Shown here piece after piece: positions 1 through 9,386 of a stretch of DNA of 64,000 bases. The position numbers and the translations under genes were made by a program. The notes under the pieces were generated by a model. The model had not been told where the DNA came from. It made no database searches and was given only the letters and a program-made list of their open reading frames with translations. Within the stretch, counting starts at the first letter, position 1; the number at the start of each line of letters is the position of its first letter. The DNA is taken from positions 53,182 to 117,181 of the forward strand of contig CALWCO010000001.1 in NCBI GenBank assembly GCA_944376455.1, written 5' to 3'. The DNA comes from an uncultured Clostridia bacterium (lineage in GTDB: Bacteria; Bacillota; Clostridia; Christensenellales; Borkfalkiaceae).

Positions 1-66
1 CGAAACGGGACCGAATCCCTCTTCCGCCGACAGGTCGTGCGAACGGCGACGATCTTTATGTTTCAT
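1..66 (-). CDS. N-terminal fragment of an unidentified protein, cut by the window edge
   Basis: The minus strand opens with ATG at 64-66 and stays open for 22 codons to the window edge, starting MKHKDRRRSHDLSAEE. A Shine-Dalgarno-like GAGG lies about nine bases upstream. It begins 26 bases after the stop of the SPFH/zinc-ribbon gene on the same strand, so the two are probably co-transcribed. The visible part is basic and hydrophilic with no recognisable domain. Genes beside bacterial SPFH/zinc-ribbon proteins often encode other zinc-ribbon or membrane-stress proteins, but nothing visible here proves that. Confidence 0.5.
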   Translation of the reverse strand, partial: MKHKDRRRSHDLSAEEGFGPVS

Positions 67-92
67 GCGTCTTTACCTCGCGTTCTGTTTTT

Positions 93-1205
93 TTACCTGA
101 CTTTTTCCCCGCACTCGGGGCAGAATTTCGCATTCGGCGAAAGTTTTGCGCCGCACTTGGGACACTGACTCGCCACGGGCGTGCCGCATTCGGGACAGAA
201 TTTCGCGTCCGGAGAAAGTTTTGCGCCACACTTTTTACAGGTCGCGCCGCCCTCCCCGTTCAGCCGCGCGCCGCACTTGCCGCAAAACTTGGCGTTTTGG
301 GACACCTGTGCGCCGCACTTGGGGCAGACTTTGCCCGCATCCCGCACTGCCGTCGCCGCGGCGTTCATATTGCCGCTCATGGCGTTCATCATATGCATGC
401 CCATTCCGAGCCCCATGCCCGCGCCCATCGCGCTGCCCGCCATGCCGGGGTTCTTCGCCGCTTCCTTCATGGCGTCCGCCTGGGCGAGCTGGGTATATAC
501 ATCCACGTTGCGTCGCATCATGCCGAGGCGCGCCGTTTCATCCATCGCCTTTTCCAGTTCCGCGGGAAGAGAAACGTTTTCGAAATTGAAATCGCAGAGT
601 TCCAATCCGAGTTCGTCAAAGCGCTTTTCGAGGCTCTTTTTGACCGTCGCGCTCAATTCCATAAGATTGGCGGCCATATCCACGACCGAAATGCCGCTCT
701 CGCCCATGGCGTCCGAAATCGCCATGACCAGCATACTGCGGATATGATTGGTGATGTCTTCGGTGCGGTAAGTGGAATGCGCGCCCGAAAGCTCGGTCAT
801 AAAGACATAGGCGTCCTTGACACGGAAAGAATAGGTACCGTATCCGCGTACACGGACGGGACCGAAATCGGGATCGCGGAGCATGATCGGATTGGCCGTA
901 CCCCAACGCTGGGTGGCGAAACGGGTGGTATTGACGAAATACACCTCCGATTTGAAGGGCGTTTCAAACCCGTATTTCCAGGACAAGAGCGTGGTGAGCA
1001 CGGGCAAAGAGTCCGTATCCAACTTATAATAACCGGGCAAAAACACGTCCGCCATGCGTCCCTTGTCGCAAAAGACGGCCACCTGCCCCTCGCGCACGCT
1101 GAGCGCGGAGCCCTTTTCGATAACATTTTTCTTTGTGTCCACCTTATAGACAATGGTGTCATGGGAATTATCCGCCCATTCGATTACTTTGAGAAACAAG
1201 CCCAT
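93..1205 (-). CDS. SPFH-domain protein with C-terminal double zinc ribbons
   Basis: 370 aa. The N-terminal ~285 residues look like the bacterial SPFH (band-7) family sometimes called virion-core-protein-like or YdjI-like. This includes a beta-rich stretch (EGQVAVFCDKGRMADVFLPG) and a later helical region. A Gly/Met/Ala-rich linker follows (about 250-280). From about 293 to the end there are three CxxC...CxxC ribbons of the type CPKCGA...KFCGKCG. Family members are thought to act as membrane-associated scaffolds, and no enzyme activity is expected. The start has a strong GAGGAGGGGG site just upstream. The gene is divergent from another zinc-ribbon membrane protein and has its own consensus promoter. 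Confidence 0.85.
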   Translation of the reverse strand: MGLFLKVIEWADNSHDTIVYKVDTKKNVIEKGSALSVREGQVAVFCDKGRMADVFLPGYYKLDTDSLPVLTTLLSWKYGFETPFKSEVYFVNTTRFATQRWGTANPIMLRDPDFGPVRVRGYGTYSFRVKDAYVFMTELSGAHSTYRTEDITNHIRSMLVMAISDAMGESGISVVDMAANLMELSATVKKSLEKRFDELGLELCDFNFENVSLPAELEKAMDETARLGMMRRNVDVYTQLAQADAMKEAAKNPGMAGSAMGAGMGLGMGMHMMNAMSGNMNAAATAVRDAGKVCPKCGAQVSQNAKFCGKCGARLNGEGGATCKKCGAKLSPDAKFCPECGTPVASQCPKCGAKLSPNAKFCPECGEKVR

Positions 1206-1313
1206 ACGTTACCCCCTCCTCAGGGTAAAAAAATAAATATCGATCGGTATCGCAACGGCCGCCCCCGGGAAAGAACTCCTTCGGGAGGCAATAAAAGCCG
1301 TAAAACTATATAT

Positions 1314-1342
1314 ATTATAATATTTTTCAACGCTTCTGTCAA
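1314..1342 (-). promoter_or_regulatory. sigma-A-type promoter for the SPFH gene
   Basis: Minus strand: TTGACA (1342-1337), a 17-bp spacer, then TATAAT (1319-1314). The predicted start near 1307 gives a leader of about 100 nt. That leader contains a CTCC-TTCG-GGAG hairpin before the ribosome site. Confidence 0.8.
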
Positions 1343-1372
1343 TAGTCATTATAAATTTTTTGTTTTCGGCTA

Positions 1373-1401
1373 TTGACATTCGCGCAAAAACATATTATTA
1401 T
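1373..1401 (+). promoter_or_regulatory. sigma-A-type promoter abutting the next ATG
   Basis: TTGACA (1373-1378), 17 bp, TATTAT (1396-1401). The usual start seven bases after the -10 falls at 1408, the A of the next gene's ATG, which predicts a leaderless transcript. Confidence 0.75.
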
Positions 1402-1407
1402 AAAGCT

Positions 1408-1902
1408 ATGAATAAGATCACAAAACAACTCAACGTCCTTCTCACCGTCTCGATCATCGTTTCCGTCCTGTTCGCGGGCGGCATACCGATGATCCCCATC
1501 GGCGCCGCCAACGGGATCTATCCCGTCATGATCCTCGGCATCATCTTCACGGGCGGCGGATTCTTTGCCACCCCGCTGCTGTGGGTCTATTACGGGGAAC
1601 TCCGCGGCCTGTATCGCGTCGTCGTGGCGGTGGAGAAAGAACACCTCTACACCGTGCGGGAAATCGCCTCCCAGCTCTCCCTGGACGAGAACCATGTCCG
1701 CAACACGCTGACCAACTGTTTCCGCAAAGGGTATTTCGAAGGGTATATCCGCGAAGGCGACGAGATCACGACGCGCGAGGGAACTCTGCCCGGCGGCAAG
1801 ATACGCGCCGCCGAATGCCCCTATTGCGGCGCAAAATTTTCCTATCAGGGCAAAAACGCCACCTGTCCCTATTGCGGCGGCGTCTTTACGCCCGAAAAAT
1901 AA
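1408..1902 (+). CDS. small two-helix membrane protein with winged-helix-like and zinc-ribbon regions
   Basis: 164 aa from MNKITKQLNV. Two hydrophobic helices lie at about residues 8-30 and 35-60. A helical segment (about 70-115; EIASQLSLDENHVRNTLTNC) looks like a winged helix. The C-terminus has a CPYCG...CPYCG zinc ribbon (about 135-158). I know no function for it. It shares the zinc-ribbon theme with the divergent SPFH gene, which suggests a common membrane-associated process. No Shine-Dalgarno site precedes the ATG. A perfect promoter directly abuts it, so I chose this ATG over upstream non-ATG starts that would have to encode the promoter. Confidence 0.8.
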   Translation: MNKITKQLNVLLTVSIIVSVLFAGGIPMIPIGAANGIYPVMILGIIFTGGGFFATPLLWVYYGELRGLYRVVVAVEKEHLYTVREIASQLSLDENHVRNTLTNCFRKGYFEGYIREGDEITTREGTLPGGKIRAAECPYCGAKFSYQGKNATCPYCGGVFTPEK

Positions 1903-1963
1903 AAAATCGGTTTTTTACGGGCATGGTATGTCCGTAAGGGCTTTTCTTCAAAATACGGATCGA

Positions 1964-2005
1964 CGCGTGGGCGCGGCATAAATATGCCGCGCCCACGCGT
2001 TTTTT
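1964..2005 (+). terminator. strong Rho-independent terminator
   Basis: A 16-bp perfect inverted repeat (1964-1979 with 1984-1999, starting CGCGTGGGCGCGG) has a 4-base loop and is followed by a run of six T. It ends the small membrane zinc-ribbon gene. Confidence 0.9.
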
Positions 2006-2230
2006 GCATTCTTTCCCGCCCTTTCCTCTCCCCTTTTTCTCTGCCCTTTTCCGATTCCCTTTCCGCCCCTTTCCGCCGTAAACTTCCTTTCCGTTTTTTC
2101 TTCCGCCTCCCCCGCCCCGCCGCACCCCGTCCTTTGCCCCTTATCACAACACTTCCGCCGCCGCTTGCCCGTCCCGTTTTCCGCGAGCCGTTTTTTCGTC
2201 GCTCCTTTTTGCGCGTTTTGCACAGGCACA
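2006..2230. other. non-coding pyrimidine-rich spacer
   Basis: About 225 bp are almost entirely C and T on the plus strand, with runs of CCCTTTTCC type. I find no gene, and open frames here have no protein-like composition. It lies between a terminator and the promoter of the amidase gene. Similar strand-asymmetric tracts occur at about 30630-30790 and 38870-38960. Confidence 0.5.
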
Positions 2231-2249
2231 AACTTGTGTCAAAGGGGCA

Positions 2250-2255
2250 TATACT
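2250..2255 (+). promoter_or_regulatory. -10 element directly ahead of the amidase gene
   Basis: TATACT ends six bases before the A of the ATG at 2261. No good -35 sits at the normal distance, and no Shine-Dalgarno site is present. The geometry resembles the leaderless promoters at 1373 and 26027. Confidence 0.4.
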
Positions 2256-2260
2256 GCATC

Positions 2261-2749
2261 ATGCAGACATTTCCCTATGATCGGGCCGCGGCGGCGGCCT
2301 ATGCCCGCAAATGGGCCTTCGGGCGCAATCCGCGCTATTACAATTTCGACCGCCTAGGCGGAGACTGCACCAACTTCGCCTCGCAATGTATCTATGCGGG
2401 CGCAAAAGTCATGAATTTCACGCCCACTTTCGGTTGGTTCTACCGTTCCCTCAACGATCGCGCACCCGCCTGGACGGGCGTGGAATATCTCTATAATTTC
2501 CTCGTCGGAAACGACGGAGTCGGTCCCTTTGCCGAAGAGGCGCCTCTGCATGCGCTGGAAATCGGCGACATCGTACAGCTCGGAAGAGAAACTGGCGACT
2601 TTTATCACTCCCCCGTCGTTACGGACATCGTGCGCGGACAAATCTTTGTTGCGGCGCACACCTACGACGCTTATGATCGCCCCTTGGTGTCCTACCGCTT
2701 TGAAAAAGCGCGGGGGATTCATATTCTCGGCGTACGCAAAGAAGAATAA
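2261..2749 (+). CDS. amidase-domain (Amidase_6-like) protein
   Basis: 162 aa from MQTFPYDRAAAAAYA. The GGDCTNFASQCIYAGA segment (about residues 31-46) is the hallmark of the putative amidase domain (PF12671 type) with a catalytic Cys. Later HSPVV and HTYD motifs could supply the His. Family members are usually exported or attached to spore or cell-wall proteins, but this copy has no signal peptide and consists of the domain alone. The substrate is unknown, possibly peptidoglycan peptides. The start was chosen because the domain begins here, upstream codons fall in the pyrimidine tract, and a -10 element lies just ahead. Confidence 0.8.
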   Translation: MQTFPYDRAAAAAYARKWAFGRNPRYYNFDRLGGDCTNFASQCIYAGAKVMNFTPTFGWFYRSLNDRAPAWTGVEYLYNFLVGNDGVGPFAEEAPLHALEIGDIVQLGRETGDFYHSPVVTDIVRGQIFVAAHTYDAYDRPLVSYRFEKARGIHILGVRKEE

Positions 2750-2868
2750 AAACAGAACCAAAAATCTCCGACCGAATCGGTAAAAGTTTTTTACTATTCT
2801 GAAAAGAAAAAATTTTCGACTGCCCTGAAGATCCTTTCCGAAAAAATAAAATTTCCACTAAAAAACAA

Positions 2869-2941
2869 TGTCCGCGGATTTTGAACGGAATCCGCGGACA
2901 TCTTTGCGCAAAAATCCCGCCCTTTTTATCGGGCGGGATTT
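2869..2941 (-). terminator. two hairpins between convergent genes, including the glyA terminator
   Basis: A 12-bp inverted repeat TGTCCGCGGATT/AATCCGCGGACA (2869-2880, 2889-2900) is followed by AAATCCCGCCC/GGGCGGGATTT (2912-2922, 2931-2941). On the minus strand the second stem runs straight into TTTTT, a classic terminator for glyA. The first may terminate plus-strand read-through from the amidase gene. Confidence 0.8.
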
Positions 2942-2961
2942 GATTTTCTCTTGTCGTTGTA

Positions 2962-4218
2962 TTACAGAATATCGTTGGCGTACAGCGGAAAACGCTCGCA
3001 AAGTTTTGCCACTTCCGCGCTGACTTCTTCGAAGCAGGCTTCCTTTTCGTCGATCACGCGGGAGATGAGGTCGGCAATGTGCGCGCAATCCTCTTCCTTC
3101 ATGCCGCGCGCCGTAACGGCGGGCGTTCCGATGCGTACGCCGCTGGTCACAAACGGTTTTTCCTTGTCGAAAGGAATGGCGTTCTTGTTCACGGTGATAT
3201 GCACGGCGTCGAGCATCTTTTCGAGCTCTTTGCCCGTAACGCCTTTGGCGCTCAAATCGAGCAACATGAGGTGATTGTCCGTTCCGCCGCTGACCAGACG
3301 AACGCCGTTCTGAACGAACCGTTCCGCCATAGCCGCCGCGTTCTTGACGATCTGCTGCTGATAGGCTTTGAATTCGGGCGTCAACGCCTCTTTGAACGCC
3401 ACCGCTTTTGCCGCGATGATATGCATCAAGGGTCCGCCCTGCGTGCCGGGGAATACCGCCTTGTCGATGATCTTGGCGTGCTCTTCCTTGCACATGATAA
3501 CGCCGCCGCGGGGACCGCGCAAGGTCTTGTGCGTCGTCGTCGTTACGAAATCGGCATAAGGCACGGGGGACGGGTGGACGCCCGCCGCAACCAGACCCGC
3601 GATGTGCGCGATATCCACCATCATGTACGCCCCGACCTTGTCGCAGATCTCACGAATACGCTTGAAGTCGATGACGCGGGGATAGGCGGACGCGCCGCTG
3701 ACGATCATTTTGGGCTTGCATTCGAGAGCAATGCGCTCCATTTCGTCATAGTCGATGGTCTCCGTTTCGGCGGACACGCCGTAGGGAACGATATTGAAAT
3801 ATTTTCCCGAAACATTGACGGGAGAGCCGTGAGAGAGATGACCACCGTGCGCGAGGTTCATGCCCATGACCGTATCCCCGGGTTGCAGAACGGCAAAGAA
3901 TACCGCAAAATTCGCCTGCGCGCCGCTGTGCGGCTGAACGTTGCAATGGTCGCAACCGAAAATCTGTTTGAGCCGTTCCTGTGCCAGCGTTTCCACGACG
4001 TCCACATACTGGCAACCGCCGTAGTAACGTTTTCCGGGCAAGCCTTCGGCATACTTGTTGGTCAGATGGCTGCCCATCGCCGCCATAACGGCGGGAGAAA
4101 CGATGTTTTCGCTGGCGATGAGTTCCAGATTGCCGCGCTGACGGTTGAGCTCGTCCTGCATTGCGGCATATACTTCGGGGTCGGCTTTCTGAATGGTGGT
4201 CATATCGATCATGGTCAT
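2962..4218 (-). CDS. glyA: serine hydroxymethyltransferase
   Basis: 418 aa. A cytosolic PLP enzyme that interconverts serine plus tetrahydrofolate with glycine plus 5,10-methylene-THF. Visible family features: [14 protein letters not shown] near the N-terminus, [15 protein letters not shown], and the PLP-lysine motif [15 protein letters not shown]. It is full length for bacterial GlyA. The Shine-Dalgarno AGAGG fits the second in-frame ATG (4212, MIDMTTIQ) better than the first (4218), so the protein may start two codons later. It has its own promoter just upstream and a terminator downstream, so it is probably monocistronic. Confidence 0.97.
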   Translation of the reverse strand: MTMIDMTTIQKADPEVYAAMQDELNRQRGNLELIASENIVSPAVMAAMGSHLTNKYAEGLPGKRYYGGCQYVDVVETLAQERLKQIFGCDHCNVQPHSGAQANFAVFFAVLQPGDTVMGMNLAHGGHLSHGSPVNVSGKYFNIVPYGVSAETETIDYDEMERIALECKPKMIVSGASAYPRVIDFKRIREICDKVGAYMMVDIAHIAGLVAAGVHPSPVPYADFVTTTTHKTLRGPRGGVIMCKEEHAKIIDKAVFPGTQGGPLMHIIAAKAVAFKEALTPEFKAYQQQIVKNAAAMAERFVQNGVRLVSGGTDNHLMLLDLSAKGVTGKELEKMLDAVHITVNKNAIPFDKEKPFVTSGVRIGTPAVTARGMKEEDCAHIADLISRVIDEKEACFEEVSAEVAKLCERFPLYANDIL

Positions 4219-4242
4219 TTTCCTCTTATTGTTTTTCTTTTT

Positions 4243-4272
4243 ATTGTATCACAGTCCTGTCGGCAAAGTCAA
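4243..4272 (-). promoter_or_regulatory. glyA promoter
   Basis: Minus strand TTGACT (4272-4267), 18 bp, TACAAT (4248-4243). The start is predicted near 4236, giving a leader of about 20 nt. Confidence 0.7.
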
Positions 4273-4286
4273 CCGTTTGACCGATT

Positions 4287-4610
4287 TTACAGGTTTTCTT
4301 CCACAAATGCCTGCATCACGGACTTGGGAACATAACCGAGATTTTCGGCTACTTCCCGCCCGCCCTTGAACATCTTCACGCAGGGAACGGAATAGATTTC
4401 ATATTCCTCTGCCAACGCCTGATTGCGGTCGATATCCACCTTGACGAACACCGCCTTATCTTTGAGTCCTTCCGCGACCTCGTCCAATACGGGCGCAAGC
4501 ATACGGCAAGGCCCGCACCAGGTTGCGAAAAAATCGCAAACCACGGGCTTGTCCCCTTGCAACAGTGCGTTAAACTCCTGCGTATCGATTTCTTTCACAT
4601 TCTTTGACAT
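4287..4610 (-). CDS. trxA: thioredoxin
   Basis: 107 aa, the standard length. The redox-active WCGPC motif sits at about residues 31-35 in FFATWCGPCRMLAPV, and the cis-proline loop is in YSVPCVKMF. It reduces cytosolic protein disulfides using thioredoxin reductase. The extra Cys after the cis-Pro is unusual for classical TrxA but occurs in some paralogues. A GGGAGG site lies upstream. It sits between hisS and glyA on the same strand, and glyA has its own promoter. Confidence 0.95.
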   Translation of the reverse strand: MSKNVKEIDTQEFNALLQGDKPVVCDFFATWCGPCRMLAPVLDEVAEGLKDKAVFVKVDIDRNQALAEEYEIYSVPCVKMFKGGREVAENLGYVPKSVMQAFVEENL

Positions 4611-4700
4611 GTTATTTTTTCCTCCCGTTTTTTATTTATTTTCTGTCTTGTCGGAGGCAGTTATTCTTTTTTTTGCCGATTTCTTCCGTCGATCGGAAAC

Positions 4701-5948
4701 TCAGCGGGCAAAAAATTCCACGGCCCGATCGAACGGAACGGTATGCTGGGACGAATCGGACATATTCTTGACGTTCATGACGCCCGCCGACAGTTCGTTG
4801 CCGCCGATCACGGCGGTGAACGCGGCTTGCAGCTTGTCCGCATATTTGAACTGTGCTTTGAGCGAACGGTTCATGTGATCTATTTCGCAAGGTATGCCCG
4901 CCTTGCGGAGCGCGACGGCAATTTCAAACGCTTTTTCCCGACACGCGGCATCCATGCCCGCAAAATACACCACGGGCGCGGGCTCTTGCGGAAATTCCGC
5001 GCCCGATTTTTCCATGAGCAGCAACAGCCGTTCCAGCCCCGCCGCAAACCCGACCGCGGGCGTGGAGGGGCCGCCGATCTCTTCGATCAGCCCGTCATAC
5101 CTGCCGCCGCCGAGCACCGTGCCCTGCGCGCCGATCTCTTCGCTGACGAATTCAAAGACTGTGCGCGTGTAATAATCCAGCCCGCGCACGATTTTGGGAT
5201 TGATCTTGTACGGAATGCCCGCAATTTTCAGATATTTCTGCACCGACTCGAAATGCGCTCTGCAATCGTCGCAGAGATAATCGACGATGACGGGCGCGCC
5301 CGCGGTTACCTCTTTGCATTCGGGCACTTTGCAGTCCAGAATACGCATCGGGTTTTTGTCGAACCGCGCACGGCAATCGGGACACATGCGCTCCAAATTG
5401 GGCCGCAGATAGTCTTTGAGCGCATCGTTGAATTTCTTGCGGCAGGTCTTGCACCCGATGGAGTTGATGTACAGCTTTGCCTTCAAGTCCAAAGAGGCGA
5501 TGAAGTCGTGCGCGAGCGCGATGACTTCCGCATCGGTATCGGGCGTCGTCGAACCGTACACCTCCACACCGAACTGATGAAATTCCCTGAGGCGTCCCGC
5601 CTGGGGCCGCTCATAGCGGAACGCGGGAATGATATAATACATTTTCAAGGGCATGGGCGTACTGTACAATCCGTTCTCCACAAAAGAGCGCGCCACGCCC
5701 GCCGTGCCTTCGGGTTTGAGCGTGATCGACCGATCTCCCTTATCGAGAAAGGTATACATTTCCTTGGTCACCACGTCCGTCGTTTCGCCCACGCCGCGCG
5801 AAAACAGCTCGGTATGCTCGAAGACGGGGGTGCGGATTTCCCGCAGATTGTACAGCCGCGAAATTTCACGCGCCTTTGCCTCGACATATTGCCACTTATA
5901 AGAATCGGCAGGAAGAACATCCTTCGTGCCCTTGGGAATATTGATCAT
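4701..5948 (-). CDS. hisS: histidyl-tRNA synthetase
   Basis: 415 aa from MINIPKGTKDVLPA. A class II aminoacyl-tRNA synthetase: motif 2 is FRYERPQAGRLREFHQFG, the histidine-binding signatures are VRGLDYYTRTVFEF and LGGGRYDGL, and the C-terminal anticodon domain begins near 330. The insertion domain carries Cys pairs (CKTC...CPDC...CDDC) as in many clostridial HisRS. The start was set at this ATG because GGAGAGGAATT precedes it, whereas the upstream extension is Arg-rich and lacks a site. I see no T-box in the short leader. Confidence 0.97.
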   Translation of the reverse strand: MINIPKGTKDVLPADSYKWQYVEAKAREISRLYNLREIRTPVFEHTELFSRGVGETTDVVTKEMYTFLDKGDRSITLKPEGTAGVARSFVENGLYSTPMPLKMYYIIPAFRYERPQAGRLREFHQFGVEVYGSTTPDTDAEVIALAHDFIASLDLKAKLYINSIGCKTCRKKFNDALKDYLRPNLERMCPDCRARFDKNPMRILDCKVPECKEVTAGAPVIVDYLCDDCRAHFESVQKYLKIAGIPYKINPKIVRGLDYYTRTVFEFVSEEIGAQGTVLGGGRYDGLIEEIGGPSTPAVGFAAGLERLLLLMEKSGAEFPQEPAPVVYFAGMDAACREKAFEIAVALRKAGIPCEIDHMNRSLKAQFKYADKLQAAFTAVIGGNELSAGVMNVKNMSDSSQHTVPFDRAVEFFAR

Positions 5949-6017
5949 AATTCCTCTCCTGTACAGAATTTTCGGGCGTGCCCTGCCCGAATGCGCCTTT
6001 TGTCCGCGCAACGTATG

Positions 6018-6053
6018 AAAATTTTTATCCGACCGCCGCGTTGCGGCGGTCGG
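6018..6053 (-). terminator. terminator after hslU
   Basis: Minus-strand stem CCGACCGCCGC/GCGGCGGTCGG (11 bp, 3-base loop) followed by ATAAAAATTTT. It separates the hslVU transcript from hisS. Confidence 0.8.
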
Positions 6054-6066
6054 GCTCTAAAACGGG

Positions 6067-7377
<1,311 letters not shown>

Positions 7378-7414
7378 ACTGTTTGTTTCCTCCTTTTCCG
7401 TCCCCTTATCCCCT

Positions 7415-7948
7415 TTATACCGTTTCACAGATGATGTGATCGTTGGTATAGACGCATATCTCGCTGGCGATTTTCAAGGATTTGCGGGCGATGGTTTCGG
7501 CATCGTAATCGGTGTTCTGTAAAAGAGCGCGCGCCGCCGCCAAAGCGTAATTGCCGCCGCTGCCGATGGAACAGCAACCGCCGTCCGGTTCGATGACTTC
7601 GCCCGTACCGGAGAGGATGAGCAGCGTGTCTTTATCCGCCACGATCATCATGGCGTCGAGCTTCCTGCCGATTTTGTCGCTGCGCCACAGCTCGGCGAGC
7701 TCCACCGCCGAACGCATGAGGTTGCCCGAGAATTTATTGAGCATACCTTCGAACCGTTCGGTGAGCGAAAACGCGTCCGTGACCGAACCCGCAAAACCGA
7801 GAATGACCTTCCCCCCGTAAATGCGACGCACTTTGACCGCCGTGTTTTTGAACACGATGGATTCCCCCATGGTAACCTGCCCGTCCCCCGCGATTGCCGT
7901 TACGCCGTCCTTCTTAACGGCACAGATCGTCGTTCCTCTGAATTCCAT
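7415..7948 (-). CDS. hslV: HslV peptidase subunit of the HslVU protease
   Basis: 177 aa. A proteasome-like Ntn hydrolase: [13 protein letters not shown] followed by [17 protein letters not shown]. The catalytic nucleophile should be a Thr exposed after removal of a short propeptide, probably the first Thr of GTT. The [14 protein letters not shown] motif is also present. It forms a double hexamer with HslU. The Shine-Dalgarno AAGGAG is about 13 bases from the ATG, longer than ideal. It is upstream of hslU on the same strand. Confidence 0.96.
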   Translation of the reverse strand: MEFRGTTICAVKKDGVTAIAGDGQVTMGESIVFKNTAVKVRRIYGGKVILGFAGSVTDAFSLTERFEGMLNKFSGNLMRSAVELAELWRSDKIGRKLDAMMIVADKDTLLILSGTGEVIEPDGGCCSIGSGGNYALAAARALLQNTDYDAETIARKSLKIASEICVYTNDHIICETV

Positions 7949-7992
7949 AATATATTTAAGACTCCTTGTCTGTTTTTTTATTTTTTCCGCAC

Positions 7993-8029
7993 TACGGCGG
8001 AAAGCGGAAACCGACTGTTTTCCGCCGTA
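7993..8029. repeat. intergenic hairpin between trmFO and hslV
   Basis: TACGGCGGAAA (7993-8003) pairs with TTTCCGCCGTA (8019-8029) to form an 11-bp stem. No T-run follows on either strand, so it is not a typical terminator. It could act as an RNA processing or stabilising element after trmFO. Confidence 0.5.
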
Positions 8030-8059
8030 TGTATTACTTGTAAAGCGTTTGAACGGTTT

Positions 8060-9379
8060 CTAAACAAAAGAAGGCAAAATCCGTGCGATTTTTTCGATCG
8101 CCGCGAGGGAACGCTCGGCAAAACGGCGGCGTTTTTCCTTCTTGTCTTTGCCCGCATAATCGGCAAGCGGGGGCAGAATGCCGTAATTGGCGTTCATCGG
8201 CTGAAAATCGGGATTGGGAGAGGAGATATACGCGGAGAGCGCGCCGCACACCGTTTCGGGCGGAAATACGATCTTCTCCCCGCCCTTTATCCTTTGCGCG
8301 ATGTGAAGCCCTGCGAGCAGTCCGCTCATCGCGCTCTCGACGTATCCTTCCACGCCCGTGATCTGCCCCGCAAAATACAGATTCTCTTGCCTCTTGCAGG
8401 AAAAATCGGGCAGAAGTATTTCGGGCGATTGCAGATAGGTGTTGCGGTGCATGACCCCGTAGCGCAAAAACTCCGCGTTTTTGAGCGCGGGAATGAGGGA
8501 AAACACCCTTTTTTGTTCGCCGAATTTCAGATTGGTCTGACACCCGACGAGATTATACGCCGTTCCCGCCGCGTTTTCCTTGCGCAGTTGGAGGACGGCA
8601 TACGGCCGTTTTCCGTTTTCGTCATACAGTCCGACGGGCTTGAAAGTGCCGAAGCGGAGGGTATCATGCCCGCGGGAAGCCATAATTTCGACGGGCATAC
8701 AGCCTTCGAATATCTCCCGTTTTTCAAAGTCATGTAGCGTTACTTTCTCCGCCGCGAGCAGGGCAGCGACAAAGGCGTCGTATTCCTCCTTGTTCAAAGG
8801 ACAATTGACGTAATCCCCCGTCCCTTTTCCGTAGCGGTCGCCCGTGAAGGTATGAGAAAAATCGACGCTCTCCGCCGCCACGACGGGCGCGGAAGCGTCG
8901 TAAAAATGCAACCCTCTGCCATAGCGGCGGACGATGTCCGCCGACAGCGCGTCCAAAGTGAGCGGACCCGTGGCAATGACGGTGATCCCTTCCCCTTCAT
9001 CGGGAAGCGTGCAAACTTCCGCCGCAACCCGTTCGATGCGGGGCTCGGCAGTGATTTTTTCCGTGATGTATGCGGCGAACTTCTCCCGCTCGACCGCCAA
9101 AGCCCCGCCCGCAGGCACGCGGCAATGCGCCGCCGCCTCCATGGTGAGCGAGCCGAGGCGGCGCATCTCCTCTTTCAGAAGACCGCAGGCGTTGCCGTAA
9201 ACGTCGTCGCTTTTGAGGGAATTGGAACAGACCAATTCGCCCAGCGCGGCCGAGGAATGCGCGGGGGTATAAAAGAGCGGTTTCGCCTCCACAAGGCGCA
9301 CGGAGATGCCACTGCGAGCAAGCCGGTACGCCGCTTCGCTCCCCGCCAGTCCGCCGCCGACAACGGTAACTTTTTCCAT
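8060..9379 (-). CDS. trmFO: tRNA (uracil-54-C5) methyltransferase, folate/FAD-dependent
   Basis: 439 aa from MEKVTVVGGGLAGSEAAYRL, where GGGLAGSEAA is the FAD-binding dinucleotide motif. Other TrmFO signatures are TYNLVGCQTNLKFGEQ-like and FAGQITGVEGYVESAMSGLL near the C-terminus. It uses methylene-THF to make ribothymidine in the T-loop of tRNA. It starts seven bases after the topA stop, so its ribosome site lies in the topA end. The topA-trmFO order is conserved in Bacillota. An upstream extension rich in Arg/Lys was rejected because the FAD motif must lie near the N-terminus. Confidence 0.96.
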   Translation of the reverse strand: MEKVTVVGGGLAGSEAAYRLARSGISVRLVEAKPLFYTPAHSSAALGELVCSNSLKSDDVYGNACGLLKEEMRRLGSLTMEAAAHCRVPAGGALAVEREKFAAYITEKITAEPRIERVAAEVCTLPDEGEGITVIATGPLTLDALSADIVRRYGRGLHFYDASAPVVAAESVDFSHTFTGDRYGKGTGDYVNCPLNKEEYDAFVAALLAAEKVTLHDFEKREIFEGCMPVEIMASRGHDTLRFGTFKPVGLYDENGKRPYAVLQLRKENAAGTAYNLVGCQTNLKFGEQKRVFSLIPALKNAEFLRYGVMHRNTYLQSPEILLPDFSCKRQENLYFAGQITGVEGYVESAMSGLLAGLHIAQRIKGGEKIVFPPETVCGALSAYISSPNPDFQPMNANYGILPPLADYAGKDKKEKRRRFAERSLAAIEKIARILPSFV

Positions 9380-9386
9380 TTTTCTC

